This document shows, in pieces, positions 1 through 7,709 of a stretch of 64,000 bases of DNA. Where the stretch lies: positions 54,903 through 118,902 of the forward strand of contig NZ_JABSNL010000014.1 in assembly GCF_013294025.1 (NCBI RefSeq). The letters are read 5' to 3'. The notes beneath the pieces were generated by a model. That model had not been told where the DNA came from, ran no database searches, and saw only the letters and a program-made list of their open reading frames with translations. The stretch is from Flavobacterium aeripolare. GTDB taxonomy: Bacteria > Bacteroidota > Bacteroidia > Flavobacteriales > Flavobacteriaceae. A program made the translations under genes and the position numbers. Each line of letters starts with the position of its first letter. Position 1 is the stretch's first letter.

Positions 1-847
1 TATCTACTTTACTTGGATCTTTACCAGAGAAAGCACCACCACCGTGAGCTCCTTTACCACCGTAAGTATCAACAATAATTTTTCTACCAGTTAAACCGGT
101 ATCACCGTGAGGACCTCCAATTACAAATTTCCCTGTTGGGTTAATATGGTATTGAATTGTGTCGTTAAATAAGTGTGCGCTATCTGGGTTTTTTGCAATG
201 ATTCTTGGAATCAAGATTTCGATAATATCTTTCTTGATTTTCGCAAGCATCGTTTGCTCTTCGTCAAAATCATCATGTTGTGTAGAAATAACGATAGCAT
301 CAATCCTTGTAGGCTTGTTGTCGTCGCTATATTCTAGTGTAACTTGTGATTTAGCATCAGGACGTAGGTAAGTGATTTCACTGTTTTCACGTCTTAATAA
401 AGCTAGTTCTTGTAATAATTTATGAGACAAATCTAATGCTAGTGGCATGTAGTTTTTAGTCTCATTTGTAGCGTAACCAAACATCATTCCTTGGTCACCT
501 GCTCCTTGCTCTTCTGGGCTAGAACGGTCTACTCCTTGGTTGATATCTGCTGATTGCTCATGAATAGCCGAAAGGATTCCACAAGAATTTGCTTCAAACA
601 TGTATTCGCTTTTTGTGTAACCAATTTTTCTGATTACTTCACGAGCAATATGCTGTACGTCTAGGTATGTATTTGATTTAACTTCTCCAGCCAATATAAC
701 TTGACCTGTAGTTACTAAAGTTTCACATGCTACTTTTGAATTAGCATCAAATGCTAAAAAGTTATCAATTAGTGCGTCTGATATTTGATCTGCAATTTTG
801 TCTGGATGTCCCTCACTCACAGATTCTGACGTAAATAAATAAGCCAT
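1..847 (-). CDS. metK: S-adenosylmethionine synthetase (partial, C-terminus outside window)
   Basis: Makes S-adenosylmethionine from methionine and ATP in the cytoplasm, releasing phosphate and pyrophosphate. The minus strand reads open from an ATG at 847 off the window edge, about 282 codons. It begins [20 protein letters not shown], with the GHPDK substrate motif, then [11 protein letters not shown] and [13 protein letters not shown], and near the edge the glycine-rich [21 protein letters not shown] loop segment. These are family signatures. The remaining roughly 130 residues of a usual Bacteroidota MetK lie to the left. It is divergent from metY and shares an intergenic region with it. A consensus promoter lies about 170 bases upstream (1020-1049), leaving a long leader with a hairpin and a possible eight-codon peptide. 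Confidence 0.97.
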   Translation of the reverse strand, partial: MAYLFTSESVSEGHPDKIADQISDALIDNFLAFDANSKVACETLVTTGQVILAGEVKSNTYLDVQHIAREVIRKIGYTKSEYMFEANSCGILSAIHEQSADINQGVDRSSPEEQGAGDQGMMFGYATNETKNYMPLALDLSHKLLQELALLRRENSEITYLRPDAKSQVTLEYSDDNKPTRIDAIVISTQHDDFDEEQTMLAKIKKDIIEILIPRIIAKNPDSAHLFNDTIQYHINPTGKFVIGGPHGDTGLTGRKIIVDTYGGKGAHGGGAFSGKDPSKVD

Positions 848-898
848 AATAAATAGTATTTTTAAATTAAGCGAGAAAAAGGAATTGCAACAATAAAA

Positions 899-923
899 GC
901 TAAAGAAGAGTTTCTGCTTTAGC
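899..923. promoter_or_regulatory. Hairpin in the metK leader
   Basis: GCTAAAG (899-905) pairs with CTTTAGC (917-923). On the plus strand a T-run follows; on the metK strand only four T residues follow. It could end transcription arriving from the plus side, or act as a weak attenuator in the metK leader. Seen in sequence; function inferred. Confidence 0.45.
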
Positions 924-945
924 ATTTTTTTTCTACTGAAATTTT

Positions 946-972
946 TCAGCATCCACAATGAATTAGTTTCAT
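946..972 (-). CDS. Possible short leader peptide upstream of metK
   Basis: In the untranslated leader of metK there is an eight-codon reading frame, MKLIHCGC then stop, with two cysteine codons right before the stop. It sits between the metK promoter and the hairpin at 899-923. Its position and cysteine content suggest a regulatory leader, but a frame this short can arise by chance and no Shine-Dalgarno sequence supports it. Confidence 0.3.
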   Translation of the reverse strand: MKLIHCGC

Positions 973-1019
973 TATGAAGAGGTTGCAATCAGTTCAAATT
1001 TTTCCTCTTTATTAGAGCG

Positions 1020-1049
1020 CAAAGGTATGAAACCATTTTGAATTGCAAA
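1020..1049 (-). promoter_or_regulatory. metK promoter (Bacteroidota type)
   Basis: Read on the minus strand: TTTG (1049-1046), 18 bases, then TACCTTTG (1027-1020), which matches the Bacteroidota consensus TAnnTTTG. Transcription would begin near 1013 and give a leader of about 165 bases before metK. Confidence 0.65.
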
Positions 1050-1152
1050 TTAATCTTAACTATTTTTTAGTTTAAAATAAGTACTTCCATTACTTGCTTA
1101 TTTTAGTGTAAAATAACATCTAAACTATAATTTGTTAATTCGATAAAAAATG

Positions 1153-1184
1153 TTTGGTAGTTTGATCTTTTCGTTGCAACTTTG
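1153..1184 (+). promoter_or_regulatory. Promoter of the metY leader transcript
   Basis: TTTG (1153-1156), 20 bases, then CAACTTTG (1177-1184), one mismatch from TAnnTTTG. The start point would be near 1190, just ahead of the leader peptide ATG at 1203. Confidence 0.5.
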
Positions 1185-1202
1185 AATTATAAATAAGTAA
1201 TA

Positions 1203-1271
1203 ATGTTAGTGATTAAACAAATGATGTGTATGACGTTTAAGGAGAAATCCTGGGAATGCGCTATTGTTTAA
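1203..1271 (+). CDS. Methionine/cysteine-rich leader peptide of metY
   Basis: A 22-residue reading frame too short for ordinary gene finding. It contains a run Met-Met-Cys-Met at residues 7-10 (1221-1232), a second Cys at residue 19, and four Met in all, so 6 of 22 residues are sulfur amino acids. It lies between a recognisable promoter and a terminator directly before metY. A ribosome stalled at the MMCM run would leave the antiterminator strand at 1250 free; one that reached the stop codon at 1269 would cover it. This is the layout of classical ribosome-mediated attenuation as in the trp, his and phe leaders. Translation itself is inferred. Confidence 0.72.
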   Translation: MLVIKQMMCMTFKEKSWECAIV

Positions 1272-1310
1272 AATCTAACCATAAATAAGATTTGATAGAA
1301 AGCCTCCCAG
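1250..1310 (+). promoter_or_regulatory. Antiterminator arm of the metY attenuator
   Basis: CTGGGA (1250-1255), inside the leader peptide frame, is the exact complement of TCCCAG (1305-1310), which overlaps the left arm of the terminator. A small hairpin, AAATCT (1271-1276) with AGATTT (1288-1293), lies between and brings the two strands together. The two structures exclude each other. Confidence 0.65.
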
Positions 1311-1328
1311 ATAACGGGAGGTTTTTTT
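1303..1328 (+). terminator. Leader terminator before metY
   Basis: CCTCCC (1303-1308) pairs with GGGAGG (1316-1321), followed by seven T residues. It lies 26 bases before the metY start, so it acts inside the leader rather than at a gene end. Confidence 0.8.
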
Positions 1329-1354
1329 ATACCTAATAACCAACTAAAAAAATT

Positions 1355-2632
1355 ATGAGCACAAACAAATTTGAAACAAATGCACTGCATGCTGGACATG
1401 ATGTAACGAAACACGCAGGAACAAGAGCGGTCCCTATTTACCAGACATCATCTTACGTCTTCAATAATTCTGAACATGCCGCAAACCTATTTGCACTTTC
1501 AGAGGCAGGATATATTTACACGCGTTTAAATAACCCTACAAACGATGTTCTAGAGCAACGTTTAGCAGCACTCGAGGGCGGAATTGCTGCTGTGGTGACT
1601 GCATCTGGAACTGCTGCTATCACAACGGCTTTGTTGACGATATTAAAGACCGGTGATCATATCGTAGCTTCAAGTAGCTTGTATGGTGGGACTTTTAATC
1701 TCTTGCAGTCAACTTTACCTAGATTAGGAATCACAACGACGTTTGTCGATCCCTCAAATCCTGAGAATTTTGCTCAAGCGGTTACTGATACTACTAAGGT
1801 GATTTTTATCGAAAGCTTAGGGAATCCTAAACTAGATGTTTTAGACATTGCGGCAATTGCAAGGTATGCTAAAGCGGCAAGGATTCCACTAATGGTAGAT
1901 AACACCGTCGCTTCGCCTTATTTATTAAATCCTATTGCGCACGGTGCAAATATTGTAATACATTCCCTGACTAAATATATTTCTGGAAACGGTACATCAC
2001 TAGGAGGAGCAATTATCGATGCTGGTACCTTTGACTGGAGTAGTGGCCGTTTTCCGGAATTCACAACTCCTAATGCAGGTTATCATGGTTTAGTATATCA
2101 CGATGCGCTAGGAGCAGCAGCTTTTATTGCAAGAGTTCGTATCGAGGGTTTACGTGATTATGGTGCAGCTTTAAGTCCGTTTAATGCTTTTCAAATTATT
2201 CAAGGTTTAGAGACCTTAGCAGTACGTGTTCAAAAACACAGTGAAAACGGATTGGCATTAGCACAATGGCTAGAATCTCAAGAACAAGTGGCTTGGGTAA
2301 ATTATCCTGGTTTAACTTCTAGTAAATATTATGACTTAGCGCAGCAGTATTTACCAAAGGGACAAAACGGACTAGTGACCTTTGGTCTAAAAGGAGGTTT
2401 TGAAGCAGCAAAAAAAGTAGCTGATGATACGGTTTTGTTTTCGCTTTTAGCAAATATAGGAGACACAAAATCATTAATAATTCATCCAGCGAGCACAACA
2501 CACCAGCAATTGTCAGACGAACAACAGCTAAGTTCGGGAGTGTCAAAAGATCTTATAAGATTATCGGTTGGTTTGGAGAATATCGACGATTTAAAAGCAG
2601 ATTTACTTCAAGTATTTCAGCAATTAAAATAA
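1355..2632 (+). CDS. metY: O-acetylhomoserine sulfhydrylase (PLP enzyme)
   Basis: Joins O-acetylhomoserine with sulfide to give homocysteine and acetate. At 425 residues it has the usual length of MetY in the Cys/Met-metabolism PLP family. Visible signatures are the phosphate-binding region around TASGTAAI (residues 82-89), the Asp of VDNTV (182) and the PLP lysine in HSLTKY (Lys207). It stands alone behind the leader-peptide attenuator, so its expression should rise when charged Met or Cys tRNA is short. A second enzyme of the same superfamily, metZ, lies 5 kb downstream. Cystathionine gamma-synthase/lyase relatives share the fold, but the length and the GNGTSLGG segment favour MetY. Confidence 0.93.
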   Translation: MSTNKFETNALHAGHDVTKHAGTRAVPIYQTSSYVFNNSEHAANLFALSEAGYIYTRLNNPTNDVLEQRLAALEGGIAAVVTASGTAAITTALLTILKTGDHIVASSSLYGGTFNLLQSTLPRLGITTTFVDPSNPENFAQAVTDTTKVIFIESLGNPKLDVLDIAAIARYAKAARIPLMVDNTVASPYLLNPIAHGANIVIHSLTKYISGNGTSLGGAIIDAGTFDWSSGRFPEFTTPNAGYHGLVYHDALGAAAFIARVRIEGLRDYGAALSPFNAFQIIQGLETLAVRVQKHSENGLALAQWLESQEQVAWVNYPGLTSSKYYDLAQQYLPKGQNGLVTFGLKGGFEAAKKVADDTVLFSLLANIGDTKSLIIHPASTTHQQLSDEQQLSSGVSKDLIRLSVGLENIDDLKADLLQVFQQLK

Positions 2633-2849
2633 AGAGTTCTGGTGCTTTTGCCTAAAAAGTAGTAAAAGCTAAGTGCTAGGTTAACAAATTGTTATAGAAT
2701 TACAATCTCAAGTTATAATATTATTAACAGTGACCTAAAAACGCGTTAAAATATTGATTATCATTAGGAATACAGGAAAAAAATTTTCAAATTTGCTTCA
2801 AGATAAAAAAACAAGAAACAGTTTAGATTTTTAACCGAATATAGATAGT

Positions 2850-2915
2850 ATGAAAAGACATTTTTTTAAAAATATTTATTCTTCAATGAACATTTTATTT
2901 ATAAAAGTGGGCTGA
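2850..2915 (+). CDS. Possible second leader peptide
   Basis: A 21-residue frame starting MKRHFFKNIY and ending in TGA at 2913, placed immediately upstream of an alternative-hairpin terminator as in the metY leader. It contains FF and several I/L/F residues but no tight run of one regulated amino acid, so the effector cannot be named. It may be chance. Confidence 0.3.
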   Translation: MKRHFFKNIYSSMNILFIKVG

Positions 2916-2922
2916 TCATATT

Positions 2923-2981
2923 CCAAAAGTAAAAGTTATAATAACTTCAACCCTTTTGGTATTTATCAAAAGGGTTTTTTT
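2923..2981 (+). terminator. Terminator with competing upstream pairing
   Basis: AACCCTTTTG (2949-2958) pairs with CAAAAGGGTT (2967-2976), followed by a T-run. CCAAAAG (2923-2929) can instead pair with CTTTTGG (2953-2959), bridged by the inner AAGTTAT/ATAACTT hairpin, which would disrupt the terminator. It sits 60-70 bases before the small ORF at 3044. Confidence 0.65.
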
Positions 2982-3043
2982 ATACCAGCAAACAAGCATT
3001 TTATTAGTAGCGCAAATAATTAACAAACAAAAAAAGAAACATT

Positions 3044-3238
3044 ATGAAAGCATTAAACACAGTTAGCAAAGCAGTAAACTTTTTAAAGAGTTTAAAAACA
3101 AGAAAAAACATAATCAACATAACCGTAGATGATTTGGTTCACCCAAGATTTGGTTTTAATGATAAAGAAATAGGAAAAGCGGCAAATTCGTTGCAATTTT
3201 TGATGTATTCTAAAGAAAACGACACTCTTTTTATTTAA
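3044..3238 (+). CDS. Small hypothetical protein (64 aa)
   Basis: I do not recognise this family. It is 64 residues, lysine-rich and basic in the N-terminal half (KSLKTRKN), with no signal peptide or membrane segment. The C-terminal half is mixed charge and ends in LFI. It begins with ATG after an A-rich stretch typical of Flavobacterium translation starts. It lies alone between metY and the S-box riboswitch of the MetX-ThrA fusion, downstream of its own leader-type terminator. That position suggests controlled expression and a link to amino acid supply, but this is inference only. Confidence 0.6.
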   Translation: MKALNTVSKAVNFLKSLKTRKNIINITVDDLVHPRFGFNDKEIGKAANSLQFLMYSKENDTLFI

Positions 3239-3419
3239 TTGCTAGTGTCTACTTTTAATAGTGTTTTACACGCAGGTAATCTCTGAATTGTTATGTTCAG
3301 CGATGTCTTGCGTTTTTTTGTTACAGATCGTTTCTAGTTTGAAAACTAGGCTAATAATATTTGCTCGTTACATAAAATAATAGTTTATTTGCATCATTAA
3401 GTTCACACACGTATTGAAA

Positions 3420-3526
3420 TGTTATAAAGAAAGGACGAGGGATTAGACCCGATGAAGCCTTAGCAACCCTTTGAGAAATCGAAGAAGGTGCTGCATTCTA
3501 CCACTCCCAAAAGTGGAAAGATAACA
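3420..3526 (+). promoter_or_regulatory. SAM-I (S-box) riboswitch upstream of the MetX-ThrA fusion
   Basis: Conserved S-box segments are present in order: GAGGGATTAGACCCGATGAA, TTAGCAACC, then AAGGTGCTGCATTCTACC. The closing P1 helix is TGTTAT (3420-3425) with ATAACA (3521-3526), and the hairpin CCACT/AGTGG forms P4. It binds S-adenosylmethionine, and in this class SAM normally lowers expression of the downstream gene. Downstream there is only a weak CTAG/CTAG hairpin with a T-run (about 3540-3566) as a possible expression platform. Confidence 0.9.
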
Positions 3527-3601
3527 ACAAGAATTTTTCTAGTATTTACCTAGTTTTTTCTTTTTAATATTTCCAAATACAAATCAAATTCAATAAAAGA
3601 T

Positions 3602-6600
3602 TTGACATTGGAAAATAAACCAACACACATAGCCATACAAAATTTCACCACACACAATGGTGCTGTTTATGCTGCCTTAAACTTAAGTTATCAGGTTTTT
3701 GGAGCGCCCCTGCATACTGCACCTATTATTGTGATAAATCATGCCTTAACAGGGAATTCTCAAGTGATTGGAGAATCGGGTTGGTGGAATGATATTGTAG
3801 GCATAGACAAAACAATTGATACTCGAAAATATACCATCGTCTCCTTTGACGTGCCTGGTAATGGTTTCAACTCAGCTACCATTGAGAACTACAGAGATTT
3901 TATTGCTAGAGATATTGCTCGAATATTTATCGAAGGACTTCGCGCTTTAAAGATTGATTCTTTATTTGCCCTTATCGGAGGCTCGGTAGGAGGTGGAATT
4001 GCCTGGGAAATTTTGGCCTTAGAGCCTAAACTAGCGCAAAACTTTATTCCCATCGCCACAGATTGGAAAGCGACAGACTGGTTGATCGCTAATTGTTATT
4101 TGCAAGAGCAAATCTTGAATAATTCTAAAAAACCAATCGAAGATGCGCGCATACATGCCATGTTGTGTTACCGCACGCCAGAGTCATTCAAGGAAAAATT
4201 TAATCGTGACATCAATGTACAGCTAGAGACTTTTCAAGTGGAAAGTTGGCTGAATTATCATGGAGAAAAATTAGAGAAAAGATTTCAACTTGCGGCTTAC
4301 AAAATGATGAATCAGCTTTTAAAAACGATTGATATTACTCGGAATCACGAGTCATTAGAATCAATCATTTCAAGAGTAGAAGCTAATATTTATATCGTAG
4401 GAATCAATTCGGATTTGTTTTTTACAGCAAAGGAGAATAGAGAAACCTACATGGAAATCAAGAAATTTAAAAATAATGTATTCTACAGCGAAATTGACTC
4501 TGCACATGGTCATGATGCTTTCTTGATGGAATACGAACAATTAGACAATTTATTAGAAGTTGTTTTCAAAAATAAAAAGCAGATGAAAATAGTAAAATTT
4601 GGTGGAAAATCTTTAGCTAATGGTGAAGGTATCGATACAGTTGTAAATATAATCGAGAATAAAATTAAGCAAGATGAAAAAATAGCAATTGTTGTTTCGG
4701 CACGAGGGAAAGCAACCGATGAATTAGACGATATCTTGACAATTGCTGCCAAAAACGGAAATTATAAGCCATTGCTCGAAAGTTTTAAAACCTACCAAAA
4801 GGATGGTTTTAATGCAGTCGATTTTTCGGCAGAGTTTGATAAACTGGACAAACTATTTGAAGGCGTAAGCTTGATTGGTGATTATAGCGACAAAATAAAA
4901 GACCAAGTACTAGCGCAAGGAGAAGTGCTTGCAGCAAAACTAGTGGTGTTTTTGTTAAACCAAAAAAACATTCCTGCAAAGCTAGCTGATACAAGAGAAC
5001 TAATTATTACCGATTCCAACTTTGGTGATGCGCAACCTTTAGATGCGATTTCGAAAAAGAATATTATCCAAGTTTTTAGAGATAATAAAGATTCGGTTTT
5101 AGTGCTTACAGGTTTTATTGGTTCGAATGCAAAACAAGAAACCACGACGCTAGGGAGAAACGGAAGTAATTATACGGCTTCTTTGATCGCAAATTATATC
5201 AATGCCGAAGAATTGCAAAACTTCACACACGTAGACGGAATATACACGGCCAATCCTGAGTTGGTTCTTGATGCTAAAAAAATCGAATCCTTATCTTATA
5301 ACGAGGCGAATGAAATGGCCAATTTTGGGGCGAATATTTTGCACGCCAAAACAATCATTCCGTTGCTAGAAAAAAATATTCCACTGCGTATTTTGAATAC
5401 GTTCAATCATGAAAATAAAGGAACACTAATTACGTCAAACTCTAACGCAAGCGGAATTAAAACCTTGTCTGTTTTAGAGAATGTGTCTTTGGTTAATCTT
5501 GAAGGAAGAGGATTGTTAGGGAAAACTGGTGTTGATGCCCGTATTTTTAAAGTAATGGGTGATAATGACATTAGTGTAAGTATCATTTCGCAAGGTTCGT
5601 CAGAACGAGGAATAGGCCTTGTAGTAGCGGCTGACAAAGCCACAAAAGCCATGATCGAATTAGAAAAAGAATTCGAAAATGACTTCTATTCTAAGGATGT
5701 GAATAAAATTACGGTAGTTGACAATGTATCGGTGATTTCGATAATTGGTCAAGATTTGAGTACGTTTCATAAGCCTTATACCGCTTTGATCAAAAACAAA
5801 ATCGTTCCTATCTTATTCAATAATACCGTTACAGGCAAAAATGTAAGTTTGGTGGTGAAAAAATCAGAGCTCAACAAAGCGTTAAACGTAATTCATGGAG
5901 AGATTTTTGGTGTAGCCAAGAAAATTAATATTGCCATTTTCGGACATGGATTAGTGGGAGGAACATTGATTAACCAAATTCTGGAATCGGCAAAAGCCAT
6001 CGAAAAAAGAAAAGATATTAAGCTGAATGTTTTTGCTATCGCCAACTCTAAGAAAGTACTTTTAAATAAAAACGGAGTTGCCGCTGATTGGAAAAACCAA
6101 ATTGATACTAATGGCGCTTCGTACACTATTGATGATGTTATCGCTTATGCAAACGAACATCATTTAGAGAATTTGATCGCAGTTGACAATACTGCGAGTG
6201 CTACTTTTGTAGAAAATTATATCCCGTTAGCAGAGCATAGTTTTGATTTGATTTCGTCTAATAAAGTAGCTAACACTTTGAGTTATGGTTTTTATAAAGA
6301 ATTGCGAAATGTACTAGCCGAAAATCAAAAGAATTATTTGTACGAAACCAATGTTGGTGCCGGTTTACCGCTTATCGATACTATCAAGTTGCTACACCTT
6401 TCGGGTGAAAACATTACAAAAATTAAAGGGGTTTTCTCAGGAACTTTGAGTTATTTGTTCAATCATTTTTCTGCTAAGGATGTTCCGTTCAGCGAAATAT
6501 TAAAAGAAGCAATTGATAGTGGATTCACAGAGCCCGACCCAAGAGAAGATTTGTGTGGGAATGATGTAGGTCGAAAGTTATTAATTTTAGCTAGAGAGTT

Positions 6601-6994
6601 GGATTTACAAAACGAGTTTGATGAGGTTGCTATCCAAAATTTAATTCCGGAACACTTACGTGAAGGTAGCGCTGCCGATTTCTTGACTAAATTGAAAGAG
6701 TTTGATCCTATTTATGATAAAATAAAGAAAGATCAAAAACCAAATCACGTTTTAAGATACATAGGGGAGTTGTCTGGAGATTTACAACATGACAAAGGAA
6801 TTTTGGAAGTAAAATTAGTTTCCGTACCTTCGGATACTGCTTTGGGTGGACTTAAAGGTTCTGATTCTTTCTTCGAAATTTACACAGAATCATATGGAGA
6901 TCGTCCAATCGTAATACAAGGAGCCGGAGCCGGTTCTGCAGTTACTGCGAGGGGTGTTTTTGGAGATATTTTGAGATTGTCGGATAAGGGATAA
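3602..6994 (+). CDS. MetX-like acyltransferase fused to aspartokinase/homoserine dehydrogenase
   Basis: One 1130-residue chain holding three activities around homoserine. Residues 1-327 are a homoserine O-acetyltransferase-type alpha/beta hydrolase: HALTGNS, nucleophile elbow GGSVGG (Ser128), acid in NSDLF and the HGHDAF histidine. Residues 328-770 are aspartate kinase (KFGGKS at 332) with ACT-type regulatory sequence. Residues 773-1130 are homoserine dehydrogenase (FGHGLVGG dinucleotide site, SSNKVAN, NVGAGLP, EPDPREDLCG). The kinase and dehydrogenase together equal ThrA; the fused acyltransferase makes the homoserine ester used by MetY/MetZ. The start is TTG at 3602 (a second TTG at 3608 is possible); no upstream in-frame ATG exists. 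Regulated by the S-box riboswitch. Confidence 0.93.
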   Translation: MTLENKPTHIAIQNFTTHNGAVYAALNLSYQVFGAPLHTAPIIVINHALTGNSQVIGESGWWNDIVGIDKTIDTRKYTIVSFDVPGNGFNSATIENYRDFIARDIARIFIEGLRALKIDSLFALIGGSVGGGIAWEILALEPKLAQNFIPIATDWKATDWLIANCYLQEQILNNSKKPIEDARIHAMLCYRTPESFKEKFNRDINVQLETFQVESWLNYHGEKLEKRFQLAAYKMMNQLLKTIDITRNHESLESIISRVEANIYIVGINSDLFFTAKENRETYMEIKKFKNNVFYSEIDSAHGHDAFLMEYEQLDNLLEVVFKNKKQMKIVKFGGKSLANGEGIDTVVNIIENKIKQDEKIAIVVSARGKATDELDDILTIAAKNGNYKPLLESFKTYQKDGFNAVDFSAEFDKLDKLFEGVSLIGDYSDKIKDQVLAQGEVLAAKLVVFLLNQKNIPAKLADTRELIITDSNFGDAQPLDAISKKNIIQVFRDNKDSVLVLTGFIGSNAKQETTTLGRNGSNYTASLIANYINAEELQNFTHVDGIYTANPELVLDAKKIESLSYNEANEMANFGANILHAKTIIPLLEKNIPLRILNTFNHENKGTLITSNSNASGIKTLSVLENVSLVNLEGRGLLGKTGVDARIFKVMGDNDISVSIISQGSSERGIGLVVAADKATKAMIELEKEFENDFYSKDVNKITVVDNVSVISIIGQDLSTFHKPYTALIKNKIVPILFNNTVTGKNVSLVVKKSELNKALNVIHGEIFGVAKKINIAIFGHGLVGGTLINQILESAKAIEKRKDIKLNVFAIANSKKVLLNKNGVAADWKNQIDTNGASYTIDDVIAYANEHHLENLIAVDNTASATFVENYIPLAEHSFDLISSNKVANTLSYGFYKELRNVLAENQKNYLYETNVGAGLPLIDTIKLLHLSGENITKIKGVFSGTLSYLFNHFSAKDVPFSEILKEAIDSGFTEPDPREDLCGNDVGRKLLILARELDLQNEFDEVAIQNLIPEHLREGSAADFLTKLKEFDPIYDKIKKDQKPNHVLRYIGELSGDLQHDKGILEVKLVSVPSDTALGGLKGSDSFFEIYTESYGDRPIVIQGAGAGSAVTARGVFGDILRLSDKG

Positions 6995-6996
6995 AA

Positions 6997-7020
6997 TCCC
7001 CCTAACCCCCGAAGGGGGAA
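6997..7020 (+). repeat. Palindromic repeat B1 (C-first orientation)
   Basis: CCCCCTAACCCCCGAAGGGGG, a GC-rich hairpin in AT-rich DNA, starting three bases after the fusion gene's stop codon. It forms an inverted pair with B2 about 100 bases on. Confidence 0.85.
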
Positions 7021-7122
7021 TAAAGGATTGTAGATTAGCGACTTATGATTTCTGAATAAATAGGGTTTAAAATGAATATGAAAACTATATACTAATTTAA
7101 ATAGGGACTTACCTCCAGTCTT

Positions 7123-7156
7123 GGCTCCCTTCCCTTCGGGGAGGGTTGGGGAGGGG
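7123..7156 (-). repeat. Palindromic repeat B2 (inverted orientation)
   Basis: A longer, slightly diverged copy (CCCTTCGGGGAGGG core) in the opposite orientation to B1, ending six bases before the osmC ATG. The hairpin could also affect that gene's translation. Confidence 0.75.
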
Positions 7157-7162
7157 ATAAAT

Positions 7163-7609
7163 ATGAAAATTACATTAAATAGAGTAAACGACAATTTCCA
7201 TTTCGAATTAAAAAACGAAAGAGGACATATAGTAAATGTAGACAGCCGTCCAGAATTTGGTGGCGATGATCAAGGACCAAGCCCAATGGAATTAGTATTG
7301 ATGGGTGTTGCTGGATGTAGCGCCATTGATATGATTTCGATCTTAAAAAAGCAACGTCAAGAAATTACCTCTTTCAAAGCAGAGGTAGAGGGAGAACGTG
7401 TACAAGTGGGTGAAGCAAAACCTTTTAAAGACATTTACTTAGTGTTTCATTTGGAAGGAAAAATAGTAGAAGAAAAAGCTGCGAAAGCGGCACAACTTTC
7501 TTTTGATAAATATTGCTCGGTTTCTAAAACTTTAGAACCAACGGCGACGATACATTACAAAGTGGTTTTAAATGGAATCCCCCTAACCCCCGAAGGGGGA
7601 ACGTTATAG
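7163..7609 (+). CDS. OsmC family peroxiredoxin-like protein
   Basis: OsmC/Ohr proteins reduce organic or sulfur-containing hydroperoxides using two cysteines. Both are here in the usual contexts, Cys52 in VAGCSAID and Cys118 in DKYCSVSKTLEP. ATG 7163 (MKITLNRVND) is chosen because the open frame upstream of it only translates the B2 repeat. The protein is 148 residues. The last ten codons ([11 protein letters not shown] region) are the B3 repeat read in frame, so the original stop has been replaced by repeat sequence. Its place between two methionine genes suggests a sulfur-linked redox role, which is inference. Confidence 0.87.
   Translation: MKITLNRVNDNFHFELKNERGHIVNVDSRPEFGGDDQGPSPMELVLMGVAGCSAIDMISILKKQRQEITSFKAEVEGERVQVGEAKPFKDIYLVFHLEGKIVEEKAAKAAQLSFDKYCSVSKTLEPTATIHYKVVLNGIPLTPEGGTL
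7577..7601 (+). repeat. Palindromic repeat B3, overlapping the osmC 3' end
   Basis: CCCCCTAACCCCCGAAGGGGG in the same orientation as B1, read in frame as the C-terminus of the OsmC protein. It pairs as an inverted repeat with B4 about 80 bases downstream. Confidence 0.85.
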
Positions 7610-7680
7610 ATTATGGTGAAAACCACAATCTGAGAGAATTAATAATATTTAGTAACAATTTAAATCACCCCAGTATCAAT

Positions 7681-7705
7681 TCCCCCTTTGGGGGTGAGGG
7701 GGCTA
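7681..7705 (-). repeat. Palindromic repeat B4
   Basis: CCCCCTTTGGGGGTGAGGGGG, opposite orientation to B3, ending a few bases before the metZ ATG at 7710. Confidence 0.8.
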
Positions 7706-7709
7706 TTTT

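Noticed and set aside
159..371. Plus-strand frame over metK
   Set aside because: Lies opposite the conserved metK coding strand and has no recognisable product.
7121..7162. Upstream start for the OsmC gene
   Set aside because: The added residues are only a translation of palindromic repeat B2.
6997..7705. CRISPR-like array from repeats B1-B4
   Set aside because: The copies alternate in orientation, spacers are of unequal length and one contains a complete gene; no cas genes are near.
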